Both the position numbers and the translations under genes were made by a program. 46,300 nucleotides of DNA, from the NCBI GenBank assembly GCA_964403015.1, contig CAYOEJ010000012.1, forward strand, positions 1 through 46,300, read 5' to 3'. This stretch comes from CAYOEJ01 sp964403015 (lineage in GTDB: Bacteria > Actinomycetota > Actinomycetes > Actinomycetales > Actinomycetaceae). Numbering within the stretch: position 1 is the first letter of the stretch; each line of letters opens with the position of its first letter. Below the pieces are notes generated by a model that saw only the letters and a list, made by a program, of their open reading frames with translations, was not told the DNA's origin and searched no databases. This document shows positions 1 through 7,339 of this stretch, piece after piece.

Positions 1-1292
1 CCGTCTCCCGTCACAATCCACGTTGTTGTTGTAAGTTCTTCCAGCCCCATGGGGCCGCGGGCGTGCAGCTTCTGGGTAGAGATCCCAATCTCGGCCCCCA
101 GCCCAAACTGGCCGCCATCAGTAAAACGCGTGGACGCATTCACCATCACCGCGGCAGAATCCATAGCCGCCACAAAACTGGAGATCGTCGTGGCATTCTC
201 CGAGACGATAGCGTCCGTATGCCCTGAGGAGTACGTCAAAATATGGTCGATTGCGGACTCAAGATTGGGAACCACCGCCACCGCGATTTCCTTCGCGAGA
301 TACTCGGTTCCCCAGTCTGACTCCTCCGCGGGAACCACCGTCACCGACGCCGGAGCCAACTCTTGTGTTGCGTCATCTCCGTGGATAACGACGTCGGCAT
401 CCGCAAGGTTGCGCAAAATTCGCGGGAGAAACTCCGGCGCAACGGCTTCGTGAACAAGCAGCGACTCGGCCGCGTTACACACGCCCACCCGGTGCGTCTT
501 CGAATTCAGGGCGATCGCTAAGGCTTTGTCGAGGTCTGCATCCTTATCCACGTAAACGTGGCAGTTGCCAATCCCGGTCTCGATCACAGGTACGGTCGCT
601 TCGCGAACCACTGTCTGGATGAGCCCCGCTCCCCCGCGCGGAATGACCACATCCACGAGGCCACGTGCGCGCATGAGGGCGACACCGCCTTCGCGTCCAT
701 AGTCATCAACAGTTGAGACAAGATCAGGCGAAAATCCAGCACTGCGCACTGCGTCTTTCATGAGGACAACGAGCTGGCGGTTCGAATTCAGCGCAGCGCT
801 TCCGCCGCGAAGAAGCACGGCATTACCCGACTTGAGTGCCAATACGGCCGCATCCACAGTGACATTTGGACGCGCCTCATAGATCATTGCCACCACGCCC
901 ATCGGGACGCGCTTTTGAATCAGGCGCAGACCGTTTTCGAGCGTCGAACCACGCAGCACCTGGCCAACCGGATCCGGGAGGGACGCAACATGGCGCACGG
1001 CGTCGGCAATATCCGCTAAACGCTCAGAGGTGAGCTCGAGCCGATCGAGTAGACCCAAAGAAAGTCCCGCCTCGCGGCCGGCGGCCATATCTTTCGCGTT
1101 CGCCTCAATGACGGCGCTAGCGTTCGCCATTAGGGAATCGGCGATTGCGGCAAGGATTGAATTTCGGTGCGCGGAAGACGACGTTCTCAACGATCGCGCG
1201 GCATTTGCGGACCTTTCCGCAAGGGCTCGCACGTTCTTCTCCATGTCTGACGAGTTCGCAACCTCGCCACGAGGATTAGTAGAATACTGCAT
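1..1292 (-). CDS. proA: Glutamate-5-semialdehyde dehydrogenase (gamma-glutamyl phosphate reductase), 3' end cut by the window
   Basis: This enzyme reduces gamma-glutamyl phosphate to glutamate-5-semialdehyde with NADPH, the second step of proline synthesis, in the cytosol. I translated the reverse strand directly: about 430 residues are read, with the aldehyde-dehydrogenase-type catalytic Cys near residue 272 in RVGVCNAAES. The conserved MGVVAMIYEARPNVT block lies near 131-145 and the family C-terminal block GPMGLEELTTTTWIV near the end. Only a few C-terminal residues should lie outside the window. I took the ATG at 1292 as start. A second ATG at 1244 is in frame and neither has a clear ribosome binding site, so the N-terminus is uncertain. 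Its usual partner proB lies 2.4 kb away on the same strand, with unrelated genes between them. Confidence 0.95.
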   Translation of the reverse strand, partial: MQYSTNPRGEVANSSDMEKNVRALAERSANAARSLRTSSSAHRNSILAAIADSLMANASAVIEANAKDMAAGREAGLSLGLLDRLELTSERLADIADAVRHVASLPDPVGQVLRGSTLENGLRLIQKRVPMGVVAMIYEARPNVTVDAAVLALKSGNAVLLRGGSAALNSNRQLVVLMKDAVRSAGFSPDLVSTVDDYGREGGVALMRARGLVDVVIPRGGAGLIQTVVREATVPVIETGIGNCHVYVDKDADLDKALAIALNSKTHRVGVCNAAESLLVHEAVAPEFLPRILRNLADADVVIHGDDATQELAPASVTVVPAEESDWGTEYLAKEIAVAVVPNLESAIDHILTYSSGHTDAIVSENATTISSFVAAMDSAAVMVNASTRFTDGGQFGLGAEIGISTQKLHARGPMGLEELTTTTWIVTGD

Positions 1293-1384
1293 AACGCCAC
1301 TTTACGGGAATACAACGCCAATTAACGCGTTGTTAGAAGTGAGACTAGGTGCGACCTACGTACCGAAGGACTGGAAGGTTGAAG

Positions 1385-1762
1385 ATGGCAACGGTAGAAA
1401 TTACCACTGAGAACTTTAATGACCACGTTAAGGAAGGCATCGTCTTCCTCGACTTCTGGGCTGCCTGGTGCGGTCCGTGCCGCTCGTTTGCGCCCACCTA
1501 TGAGGCAGCAGCTGAAAAGCACGAAGACATCGTATTCGGCAAGGTAGACACCGAAGCGCAGGGCGAGCTCGCTCAGGCATTCCAAGTTATGTCCATCCCG
1601 ACCGTCATGGTATTCCGCGATGGCATTCGTATCTATGAAGGCGCTGGCGCGCTTCCTCCGGCAGCTCTCGACGATCTGATCGAGAAGGCCCGCGAGGTAG
1701 ACATGGACGAGGTTCGCGCAAAGATCGCCGAAGCCGAAAAGGCAGAGGGCGCCGCTAACTAG
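1385..1762 (+). CDS. Thioredoxin family protein (TrxA-like)
   Basis: This is a small cytosolic dithiol oxidoreductase that would keep protein thiols reduced using electrons from thioredoxin reductase. The 125-residue product has a classical WCGPC active site (Cys29 and Cys32 counted from the chosen start) and the cis-proline loop MSIPT with Pro72. The start is the ATG at 1385, preceded by a purine-rich GGAAGG about 7 bases upstream; the longer reading from 1349 adds a non-conserved basic tail. The C-terminus is slightly extended and rich in Ala, Glu and Lys compared with the usual 105-110 residues. The gene is divergent from proA and convergent with the luciferase-like gene, and looks monocistronic because a terminator follows. 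Which thioredoxin paralogue it is cannot be told from one window. Confidence 0.93.
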   Translation: MATVEITTENFNDHVKEGIVFLDFWAAWCGPCRSFAPTYEAAAEKHEDIVFGKVDTEAQGELAQAFQVMSIPTVMVFRDGIRIYEGAGALPPAALDDLIEKAREVDMDEVRAKIAEAEKAEGAAN

Positions 1763-1780
1763 TCGAAAATGCAAGATCGT

Positions 1781-1810
1781 CGGGGCGGGATTGATTTCCC
1801 GCCCCGATTC
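1781..1810 (+). terminator. Terminator hairpin after the thioredoxin gene
   Basis: A perfect 10-bp stem (CGGGGCGGGA at 1781-1790 against TCCCGCCCCG at 1797-1806) closes a 6-base loop 18 bases after the thioredoxin stop. The run after the stem (ATTCTC) is only weakly T-rich, so termination efficiency is uncertain. Confidence 0.65.
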
Positions 1811-1896
1811 TCATCTCCGGATGCTTCATATAGCTTTATTGAAGAGCAAAAGGCTGTGCTAGGGACCAAAAAGCCGTCTTCATCTCGAATGATTTA

Positions 1897-1965
1897 CACA
1901 ACTGCGCTGATCTTGACAAGAAACAGGGAAATTCCCCCTCTTTTGTCGAAATCAGCGCAGTTATG
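1897..1965. repeat. Long imperfect palindrome between convergent genes
   Basis: The outer arms AACTGCGCTGAT (1900-1911) and ATCAGCGCAGTT (1951-1962) pair perfectly over 12 bp, or 15 bp with one mismatch if extended to 1897 and 1965. Inner segments (CTTGACAAG against TTTTGTCGA, then GGGAAATTCCCC) continue the symmetry, so almost the whole 69 bases can fold into one rod. It sits between the thioredoxin terminator and the stop of the minus-strand gene at 1996. The simplest reading is a terminator for the minus-strand gene. A small palindromic mobile repeat is also possible. Confidence 0.6.
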
Positions 1966-1995
1966 ACACAGATTGCTTCGAAAGCTGTGTTGGCG

Positions 1996-2946
1996 TCAGT
2001 CGATGACGGTGCGAGCCTTCAGCAGTGGCAGCACGCCACGCAGAATCGATGCGAGATCGGTCGGAAGTGATGCGGGAACAAGGAGCACCCCGTCAGCGGC
2101 GCCAAGCCCCACCCACGATTCGATTGCATCAGCCACGTCATAGACGGTGCCCACGGCCGATGGCAGCCCAGCGAAAATCTCGGTGCCGGTCATTTCCGAA
2201 ATAAGAACTGCGCGTTCCTCGGCCGCCTGCATGGAAGCTGAGATGACAATGCCTAGATCTGCAATGACGGGAATACTGCGACCCTTCGCATCTGCAGCCG
2301 CGCGGATCGCGAACCGGATCCCACGGGCATTGTGCGGATCTGTCACGCGAAGTCGGACGATATCTGCAAATTCCGCAACGTTCTGCGCGAATTCTGAGCT
2401 AACAGTCTCCGCGGCAACGATAGCAGTAATCTTGACGCCGGCTATACGCGCATTCTTCGCTGAAGGAAGGATGCTTGCGAAATCAGTGGACGCGTCAACC
2501 GCGACCGTGATTCCGGCCCAACCTTCATCTTGTGCGGCGATGAGGTCGACTGCTTGGTTGATGCTGTGTGCTGCGGCCGGAACCTCTACGCATACGCCGC
2601 CGGTAGAAATCTCTGCCAGTTTTGCTGCGGTCTTGGCGCCATCGAGCGATCCGTCTCGAACGTGGAGGTCGGAGCGGCTGAAAAAGGTCGAACCCAGCGA
2701 GACGAAATCAATTCCCCCGCCGAGGGCCGCTTTCACCGTGCATGCAAGTCGCGGGAAGTTGAGACGGTCCACCGGCATATCACTGCCCATGTCGAAAACC
2801 GACTCTGAAGTTGTAGCCCCAAGTAGGGATAGGTCCACGCCCACCCAAGCTTCGGTGAGACTATCTGGGATGACTGCCGGGTCATCAAAATCAATGGGAG
2901 CGTTTACGTTTACTGCCTTTGCGGTGGCTGCCAATTGGATGGTCAT
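1996..2946 (-). CDS. Luciferase-like (LLM class) flavin-dependent oxidoreductase, divergent and short
   Basis: The 316-residue product resembles the FMN/F420-type luciferase-like monooxygenase fold (a TIM barrel). The evidence is the C-terminal part: AAADAKGRSIPVIADLGIVI, followed by a helix rich in Ala/Glu, then GTVYDVADAIESWVGLGAAD and GVLLVPASLP. This mirrors the family pattern of a GTPEEVAD-like helix, then GAADGF and a proline strand. Early blocks such as ALGGGIDFVSLGSTF and GVCVEVPAAAHS fit barrel strands. It is shorter than the usual 340-450 residues and the substrate cannot be guessed. The start ATG at 2946 has a weak GGAT upstream. A small ORF with a good ribosome site and a promoter-like element lie upstream on the same strand. 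It converges on the thioredoxin gene and splits proA from proB. Confidence 0.7.
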   Translation of the reverse strand: MTIQLAATAKAVNVNAPIDFDDPAVIPDSLTEAWVGVDLSLLGATTSESVFDMGSDMPVDRLNFPRLACTVKAALGGGIDFVSLGSTFFSRSDLHVRDGSLDGAKTAAKLAEISTGGVCVEVPAAAHSINQAVDLIAAQDEGWAGITVAVDASTDFASILPSAKNARIAGVKITAIVAAETVSSEFAQNVAEFADIVRLRVTDPHNARGIRFAIRAAADAKGRSIPVIADLGIVISASMQAAEERAVLISEMTGTEIFAGLPSAVGTVYDVADAIESWVGLGAADGVLLVPASLPTDLASILRGVLPLLKARTVID

Positions 2947-3006
2947 ATCTAAAATCCATTCTTATCCTGGCCACTGGGCCAATCATTAATACATGCTTGG
3001 GAGGTC

Positions 3007-3093
3007 TCAGAGAGACTTAAACATTCGAATGGACATCCACGTAACAGCTAGGCGGGTGGGAAGAAGACTTGAGATGTGAAGCGATGTATTCAT
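3007..3093 (-). CDS. Probable 28-residue leader peptide (uORF) upstream of the luciferase-like gene
   Basis: Reading the minus strand, an ATG at 3093 follows a strong purine-rich site (AAGAAGGGAAAGC, about 4 bases from the ATG). It opens a 28-codon frame with the product MNTSLHISSLL, then PTRLAVTW, then MSIRMFKSL, ending in TGA. The stop lies 60 bases before the luciferase-like ATG. A short GC hairpin (TGGCC-CAGT-GGCCA) lies between the two. Short leader peptides of this kind are known in actinobacteria upstream of sulfur-metabolism genes, but I do not see the Cys-rich end typical of those. The effector is therefore unknown. Expression is inferred only from the ribosome site, spacing and upstream promoter-like element. 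Confidence 0.45.
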   Translation of the reverse strand: MNTSLHISSLLPTRLAVTWMSIRMFKSL

Positions 3094-3163
3094 GTTGCTT
3101 TCCCTTCTTGCACTGTTCGATGGAGTGCTGGTCGGTAACGCTCGGATAACGACCTTGATTGGA

Positions 3164-3192
3164 AAACTACCGCCCGTATCTCACAAGGTCAA
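3164..3192 (-). promoter_or_regulatory. Putative sigma-70-type promoter for the leader peptide and luciferase-like gene
   Basis: On the minus strand a -35 TTGACC (3192-3187) is separated by 17 bases from a -10 TAGTTT (3169-3164). This would start transcription near 3157, about 65 bases ahead of the small leader ORF. Match and spacing are good, but this is pattern reading only. Confidence 0.4.
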
Positions 3193-3470
3193 AAATCTGC
3201 GTCCACCATGTGGACACCTCCGAGAAATGCCTTGACAACACCACCCTGGCCGAAATCTGAATCTGGCGAATTCTCTGGGCAAAATGGCAACCGGATATCG
3301 GATTCGTGATGCTGATCACGATGTATAAAATCGGCACAATATTCGGCGAAGACTGCAATGGCGGCCTTTTCCTAAAGAAGCTATACCGGCGCCCGTATAC
3401 CTATGCAGCAAAGCATTCACCGTCGGCTTCGAGCCATAGGCTACCTATACGTCCAACGATGAACCAGCGA
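3193..3470. other. Gene-poor spacer between the luciferase-like locus and the repeat array
   Basis: I see no coding region, RNA gene or strong hairpin here. Together with the leader region and the repeat array it forms a stretch of about 745 bases (2947-3691) without a conventional gene. Confidence 0.5.
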
Positions 3471-3666
3471 CCGTGGGGCGCCAGTAACCTTGAGTGCTCC
3501 GGAACCGTGGNNNNNNNNNNNNNNNNNNNNNNNNNNNNNNNNNNNNNNNNNNNNNNNNNNNNNNNNNNNNNNNNNNNNNNNNNNNNNNNNNNNNNNNNNN
3601 NNNNNNNNNNGCTCCGGAACCGTGGAGCGCCAGTGACCTTGAGCGCTACGGAACCGTGGAGCGCCC
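3471..3666. repeat. 34-bp tandem repeat array interrupted by the assembly gap
   Basis: To the right of the N run nearly two copies of a 34-bp unit are readable: GCTCCGGAACCGTGGAGCGC, then CAGTGACCTTGAGCGCTAC, then GGAACCGTGGAGCGCC again. To the left the same unit appears with small changes (GGGGCGCCAGTAACCTTGAG, then TGCTCCGGAACCGTGG). Copies abut each other with no unique spacers, so it is not a CRISPR array. The array ends 25 bases beyond the proB stop. The true copy number is hidden by the gap. Confidence 0.85.
3511..3610. other. Assembly gap of 100 N
   Basis: Exactly 100 N lie inside a tandem repeat whose unit is found on both sides. A fixed 100-N spacer of this kind usually marks a scaffold join of unknown length. 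Confidence 0.99.
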
Positions 3667-3691
3667 GAGAAGATAGAGATCCGTCGAAAGC

Positions 3692-4801
3692 CTAATCCAC
3701 CACAAGATCGTCGGCATGCACAAGAGGTCGTGGCGCCCGCCGCTCCACTGCTCCCTCGCTGTCAGGCAGGAACCGGAGAATCTCGGCGTCAGAAAAAGCA
3801 CTCAGGCCCCGCGCGATTTCCTTACCGCGAGCAGTGATAGCCACGAGATCCCCGGCAGCAAATGAGCCGCTGACACCAGTCACGCCCACAGCCAACAGGG
3901 ATGCACGCCGCGATGCGATAGCAACAGCCGCGCCATCATCCACCGAGATTTCACCTTGCACTTGAGCGACGTGCTTCATCCACAATTCTCTCGCGGACGT
4001 CCGCCCGCGTCGCGGAAGAAACCAGGTCCCGACGTCGTCGCCGGAAAGTGCTCGCCCCAAATCCTCGGTGCTGGTCAGTAAAGTCGCCACTCCCCCGGCG
4101 ATAGCGAGCTCAGCGGCGGCCACCTTCGTGCGCATCCCGCCGGTGCCCACGTCGGATCCTTTGCCGGTGATCCGCAGGCCCGCGAGATCGTCCGGTGAAG
4201 CCACCTCATGAATAAGTTGCGCGCCCGGTGTGCCCGGGGGTCCCGTGTACAAGCCATCGACGTCCGTACACAGGATTAGACCCGTCGCATTCACAAGATG
4301 AGCTACGAGGGCGGCCACGCGGTCGTTGTCGCCGAAGCGGAGTTCGTCGGTGACCACGGCGTCATTTTCGTTGACGATCGGGACCACTCCAAGCTTGAGG
4401 AGCTGGCGCAGCGAGCCTTGCGCGTTGGCGTAGTAGCGCCGGTTCACCACGTTGTCGGGTGTGAGGAGTACCTGTCCGATCGTGATTCCGTAGGCTGCAA
4501 ACGCCTCGTTGTAAGCGGCCATCAGCCGTGACTGGCCGACCATGGCCGCTGCTTGCTGGTTACGAACGTCCTTGGGACGACGCCGGAAGCCCAGTGGCGC
4601 AATTCCCGCGGCTATCGCACCGGAAGAGACGAGCACAACCTGTTGGCCGCGTGCCTTGGCTTGACTAACGACGTCCACCAGCATCCGAAGCTGATCCATG
4701 TTTAGCTGCCCGTTAGCTGCCGTGAGCGACGACGATCCCACCTTGATCACAAGGCGCGGTGCCGTTCCAAGGAGGGCACGGTTGGCTAGGCGAATGCTCA
4801 T
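3692..4801 (-). CDS. proB: Glutamate 5-kinase with C-terminal PUA domain
   Basis: This enzyme phosphorylates glutamate to gamma-glutamyl phosphate, the first and normally proline-inhibited step of proline synthesis. The 369-residue protein has the amino-acid kinase N-terminus LVIKVGSSSLT, the SSGAIAAG loop, NENDAV and FGDNDRVAALVA substrate-site blocks, and GTGGMRTK. From about residue 275 to the end it carries the PUA-type domain found in many bacterial ProB proteins. Length and domain order are normal. The start ATG at 4801 has no strong ribosome site. obg lies 117 bases upstream on the same strand, with a hairpin in between, so coupling to obg may be partial. Its usual downstream partner proA is displaced. 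Confidence 0.96.
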   Translation of the reverse strand: MSIRLANRALLGTAPRLVIKVGSSSLTAANGQLNMDQLRMLVDVVSQAKARGQQVVLVSSGAIAAGIAPLGFRRRPKDVRNQQAAAMVGQSRLMAAYNEAFAAYGITIGQVLLTPDNVVNRRYYANAQGSLRQLLKLGVVPIVNENDAVVTDELRFGDNDRVAALVAHLVNATGLILCTDVDGLYTGPPGTPGAQLIHEVASPDDLAGLRITGKGSDVGTGGMRTKVAAAELAIAGGVATLLTSTEDLGRALSGDDVGTWFLPRRGRTSARELWMKHVAQVQGEISVDDGAAVAIASRRASLLAVGVTGVSGSFAAGDLVAITARGKEIARGLSAFSDAEILRFLPDSEGAVERRAPRPLVHADDLVVD

Positions 4802-4869
4802 TCATCCATTGTGGCCGGTGGGCGTCAACTTTGGAATGGCATGTCAGAAGGCGGAACCGCAGCAAAGCT

Positions 4870-4901
4870 CAGTGCCAGCACCAAAGGTGACCGTGGCACT
4901 G
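4870..4901 (-). terminator. Hairpin between obg and proB
   Basis: CAGTGCCA and TGGCACTG form an 8-bp outer stem. CACC-TTT-GGTG forms an inner stem above a small internal loop. The following minus-strand run (AGCTTTGC) is poorly U-rich, so it may act as an attenuator or processing site rather than a full terminator. Confidence 0.4.
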
Positions 4902-4917
4902 CTCGCGTCAGCGCAGA

Positions 4918-6453
4918 TCAGCGCCCGTCGTCGTCCTTGGCGGCAGGATCGGTCCACACACCTGATTCGCGGTCCATCCACAGTTCCTGACGAGCCGCTT
5001 CTTTCGCGTCCATCATCTCGTGGAAGGCTTCCTTGCGTTCGCGTCTGGTCTGACGTCCTTCTTCGTACAGGCGCTCGTCGGTGCCGCGCGGGCTGAGATG
5101 CTCAGCACCGGTGGACATCGTGGGCTCCCAATCAAAGATCACACCGCCGTCTTCCGGACCAATGACCACGGTATCGCCAGCGCGAGCCCCGGCCTTCATG
5201 AGCTGCTTCTCAACGCCTAGGCTATCGAGACGGTCGGCGAGGTAGCCAACGGCCTCGTCGTTAGCAAAGTCAGTCTGGCGCACCCATCGCTCTGGCTTGC
5301 TGCCACGAATCTGGAAGAATGGCTCGCCGCCCTTTTCCTTGCGCGTCACGGTAAAGCCGGAGTCTTCTTCACGGTTGACCGGACGAATAATCGGGCGGGT
5401 TGCTTCAGCCACCTCGTCGTTCGCGCGAATCTCAGCAACGATCTTTCCGAGCGCGAATCCGAGCTCGCGAAGGCCCTCGCGGGAGACTGCCGAAATCTGG
5501 AAGACGGGCAGTCCGCGCTTTTCCAACTCTTCGGTGACGAAGTCGGCAAGCTCACGGGCTTCTGGAACATCGATTTTGTTAAGGACAACCACGCGAGGAC
5601 GCTCCATCAGCGGAACGCGATCCTGCATGGGCGGAATCTGCTCGGCGTAGGCTGCGAGTTCGGATTCGATGAGGTCAAGATCTGAAATCGGGTCACGATT
5701 CGGCTCGAGTGTTGCACAGTCGAGAACATGAACAATGGCCGCACACCGTTCGATGTGACGGAGAAATTCGTGTCCGAGGCCCTTGCCTTCCGACGCTCCG
5801 GGAATGAGACCCGGCACATCAGCCATCGTGAACCGAATGTCGCCTGCTTGGACCACGCCGAGGTTTGGCACCAGCGTGGTGAAAGGGTAGTCGGCAATCT
5901 TCGGACGAGCAGCGCTCATCGAGGCGATGAGTGATGACTTACCCGCCGAGGGGAATCCAACGAGCGCCACGTCCGCTACGGACTTGAGCTCGAGAATAAC
6001 GTCAAGCGCGTCGCCCTCCTCCCCCAGCAAAGCAAATCCTGGGGCCTTGCGCTTTGGAGAAGCGAGTGCAGCATTGCCAAGGCCGCCATGGCCGCCCTCG
6101 GCGATGATGATCTCGGTTCCCTCACCCACGAGGTCGGCAATCACATTGCCATCGCGATCCTTGACCACGGTTCCGTTGGGGACGTCGATGTAGAGATCCT
6201 CCCCGCGCTTGCCATGGCGGAGGTCGCCAGCACCGGGCATACCGTTGGTCGCCTTAATATGCGGGGCGTGGTGGAGTGCGAGAAGTGTGGTCTCTTGTGG
6301 ATCGACGCGCAAAATAATATCGCCACCGTGGCCGCCGTTCGCCCCATCGGGTCCGCCCAGCGGCTTGAACTTCTCGCGACGTACGGATACACAACCGTTG
6401 CCGCCCTTGCCCGCTTCCAAATGCAGAACAACGCGGTCGATAAAGCTGGCCAT
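4918..6453 (-). CDS. obg: GTPase Obg (ObgE/CgtA), ribosome assembly
   Basis: Obg is an essential GTPase that binds the 50S subunit and links ribosome maturation to growth state. The 511-residue protein shows the glycine-rich Obg fold (about 1-158). Then comes the G domain: G1 GFPSAGKSS near 166-174, G3 DVPG, and G4 NKID. A C-terminal OCT-type domain follows, and an acidic/basic tail beyond it. I chose the ATG at 6453 (MASFIDRVV) because AGGAG lies 8 bases upstream and this is the conserved N-terminus; the GTG at 6462 would add three residues and sits too close to that site. It follows rplU-rpmA but is separated from them by a good terminator, so it probably has some independent transcription. 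The tail after the OCT domain (about the last 60 residues) is charged and not obviously conserved. Confidence 0.97.
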   Translation of the reverse strand: MASFIDRVVLHLEAGKGGNGCVSVRREKFKPLGGPDGANGGHGGDIILRVDPQETTLLALHHAPHIKATNGMPGAGDLRHGKRGEDLYIDVPNGTVVKDRDGNVIADLVGEGTEIIIAEGGHGGLGNAALASPKRKAPGFALLGEEGDALDVILELKSVADVALVGFPSAGKSSLIASMSAARPKIADYPFTTLVPNLGVVQAGDIRFTMADVPGLIPGASEGKGLGHEFLRHIERCAAIVHVLDCATLEPNRDPISDLDLIESELAAYAEQIPPMQDRVPLMERPRVVVLNKIDVPEARELADFVTEELEKRGLPVFQISAVSREGLRELGFALGKIVAEIRANDEVAEATRPIIRPVNREEDSGFTVTRKEKGGEPFFQIRGSKPERWVRQTDFANDEAVGYLADRLDSLGVEKQLMKAGARAGDTVVIGPEDGGVIFDWEPTMSTGAEHLSPRGTDERLYEEGRQTRRERKEAFHEMMDAKEAARQELWMDRESGVWTDPAAKDDDGR

Positions 6454-6495
6454 ATTCTTCACTCCTAGTGGTTGAATCAGACACCACCGGGTCTA

Positions 6496-6534
6496 TATAA
6501 AACTAGGGGCGGAGAGCGTGTGCCCTCCACCCCT
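6496..6534 (-). terminator. Terminator between rpmA and obg
   Basis: On the minus strand AGGGGTGGAGGGC pairs with GCTCTCCGCCCCT across a 4-base loop (one G-T wobble and one further imperfect pair). It is followed by AGTTTTATAT. It would end or attenuate rplU-rpmA transcripts just before obg. Confidence 0.75.
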
Positions 6535-6578
6535 AAAAGTTTGTGGATGTTTCAGCCCTCAGGCTTCATCCTAATCGC

Positions 6579-6836
6579 TCAGGCGTCTGCCAGAACGACG
6601 TTGACGACCTTGCGATCGCGACGCGTACCGAACTCAACCTGACCGGTTTCGAGTGCGAACAGCGTATCGTCCTTGCCGCGGCCAACATTGGCTCCCGGGT
6701 GGAACTTGGTGCCACGCTGACGAACGAGGATCTCTCCGGCGTTCACGAACTCGCCACCGAAGCGCTTCACACCGAGTCGCTTGGCATTAGAGTCGCGGCC
6801 GTTACGGGTAGAGCTTGCGCCCTTCTTGGTTGCCAT
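6579..6836 (-). CDS. rpmA: 50S ribosomal protein L27
   Basis: L27 is a small basic protein near the peptidyl-transferase centre. The 85-residue product is a full-length match by eye: MATKKGASSTRNGRDSNAKR at the N-terminus, then GVKRFGGEFV, GEILVRQRGTKFHPG and GKDDTLFALETG. There is no N-terminal cleavage extension of the Firmicutes kind. The start ATG follows a GAAGG stretch at normal distance. It lies 58 bases after rplU, the usual L21-L27 pair. Confidence 0.98.
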   Translation of the reverse strand: MATKKGASSTRNGRDSNAKRLGVKRFGGEFVNAGEILVRQRGTKFHPGANVGRGKDDTLFALETGQVEFGTRRDRKVVNVVLADA

Positions 6837-6894
6837 ATCTTGACCTTCTTCTTCTAAAAGCTCGTTGAACGGGAAGACCCTTGCAGGCCCCAGA

Positions 6895-7200
6895 TCACTT
6901 AATGCCGGTGACCTTGAGACGGGTCAGCTTCTGACGATGACCCATACGCTTACGGTAGCCGGTCTTGTTCTTGTACTTGATAATAGTGATCTTTGGACCC
7001 TTATCAGCGGAAACAATCTCGGCTGTGACCTTGGCGGAAATTCCATCGGCGGCAGTGGTGACCTTGTCACCGTCGACGAGCATGATGGGCTCAAGCTCGA
7101 CCTTGTCGCCAGCTTCGCCTTCCATCTTGTCCACAACGACGATGGATCCGACGGACACCTTCTCCTGGCGGCCGCCTGCCTTCACAATCGCGTAAACCAC
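6895..7200 (-). CDS. rplU: 50S ribosomal protein L21
   Basis: L21 binds 23S rRNA in the large subunit. The 101-residue product begins MVYAIVKAGGRQEKVSVG and ends with the basic block KNKTGYRKRMGHRQ, followed by LKVTGIK, both characteristic. The start is a GTG at 7200, since no ATG is available at the conserved N-terminus. It is followed by rpmA and preceded by rne. The 139-base leader upstream is long enough to carry an autoregulatory structure, but I could not identify one with confidence. Confidence 0.97.
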   Translation of the reverse strand: MVYAIVKAGGRQEKVSVGSIVVVDKMEGEAGDKVELEPIMLVDGDKVTTAADGISAKVTAEIVSADKGPKITIIKYKNKTGYRKRMGHRQKLTRLKVTGIK

Positions 7201-7339
7201 GTTTTGCTCATCTCTGTCGATCTACATGCATCCGGTTGGATACACTTTAAAAATTGCAGCGCCTAAATAACGCGCCGACAAACCAGCTTACTTATCTCGA
7301 TCTCTCGAGACAAGTTCACAAATGGCGACGATCGCCACA

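Noticed and set aside
3471..3666. Possible CRISPR array
   Set aside because: The 34-bp units abut with no unique spacers, and no cas genes are nearby.
7201..7339. L21 leader-type autoregulatory RNA before rplU
   Set aside because: The leader is long enough, but I could not find a recognisable conserved structure by eye.
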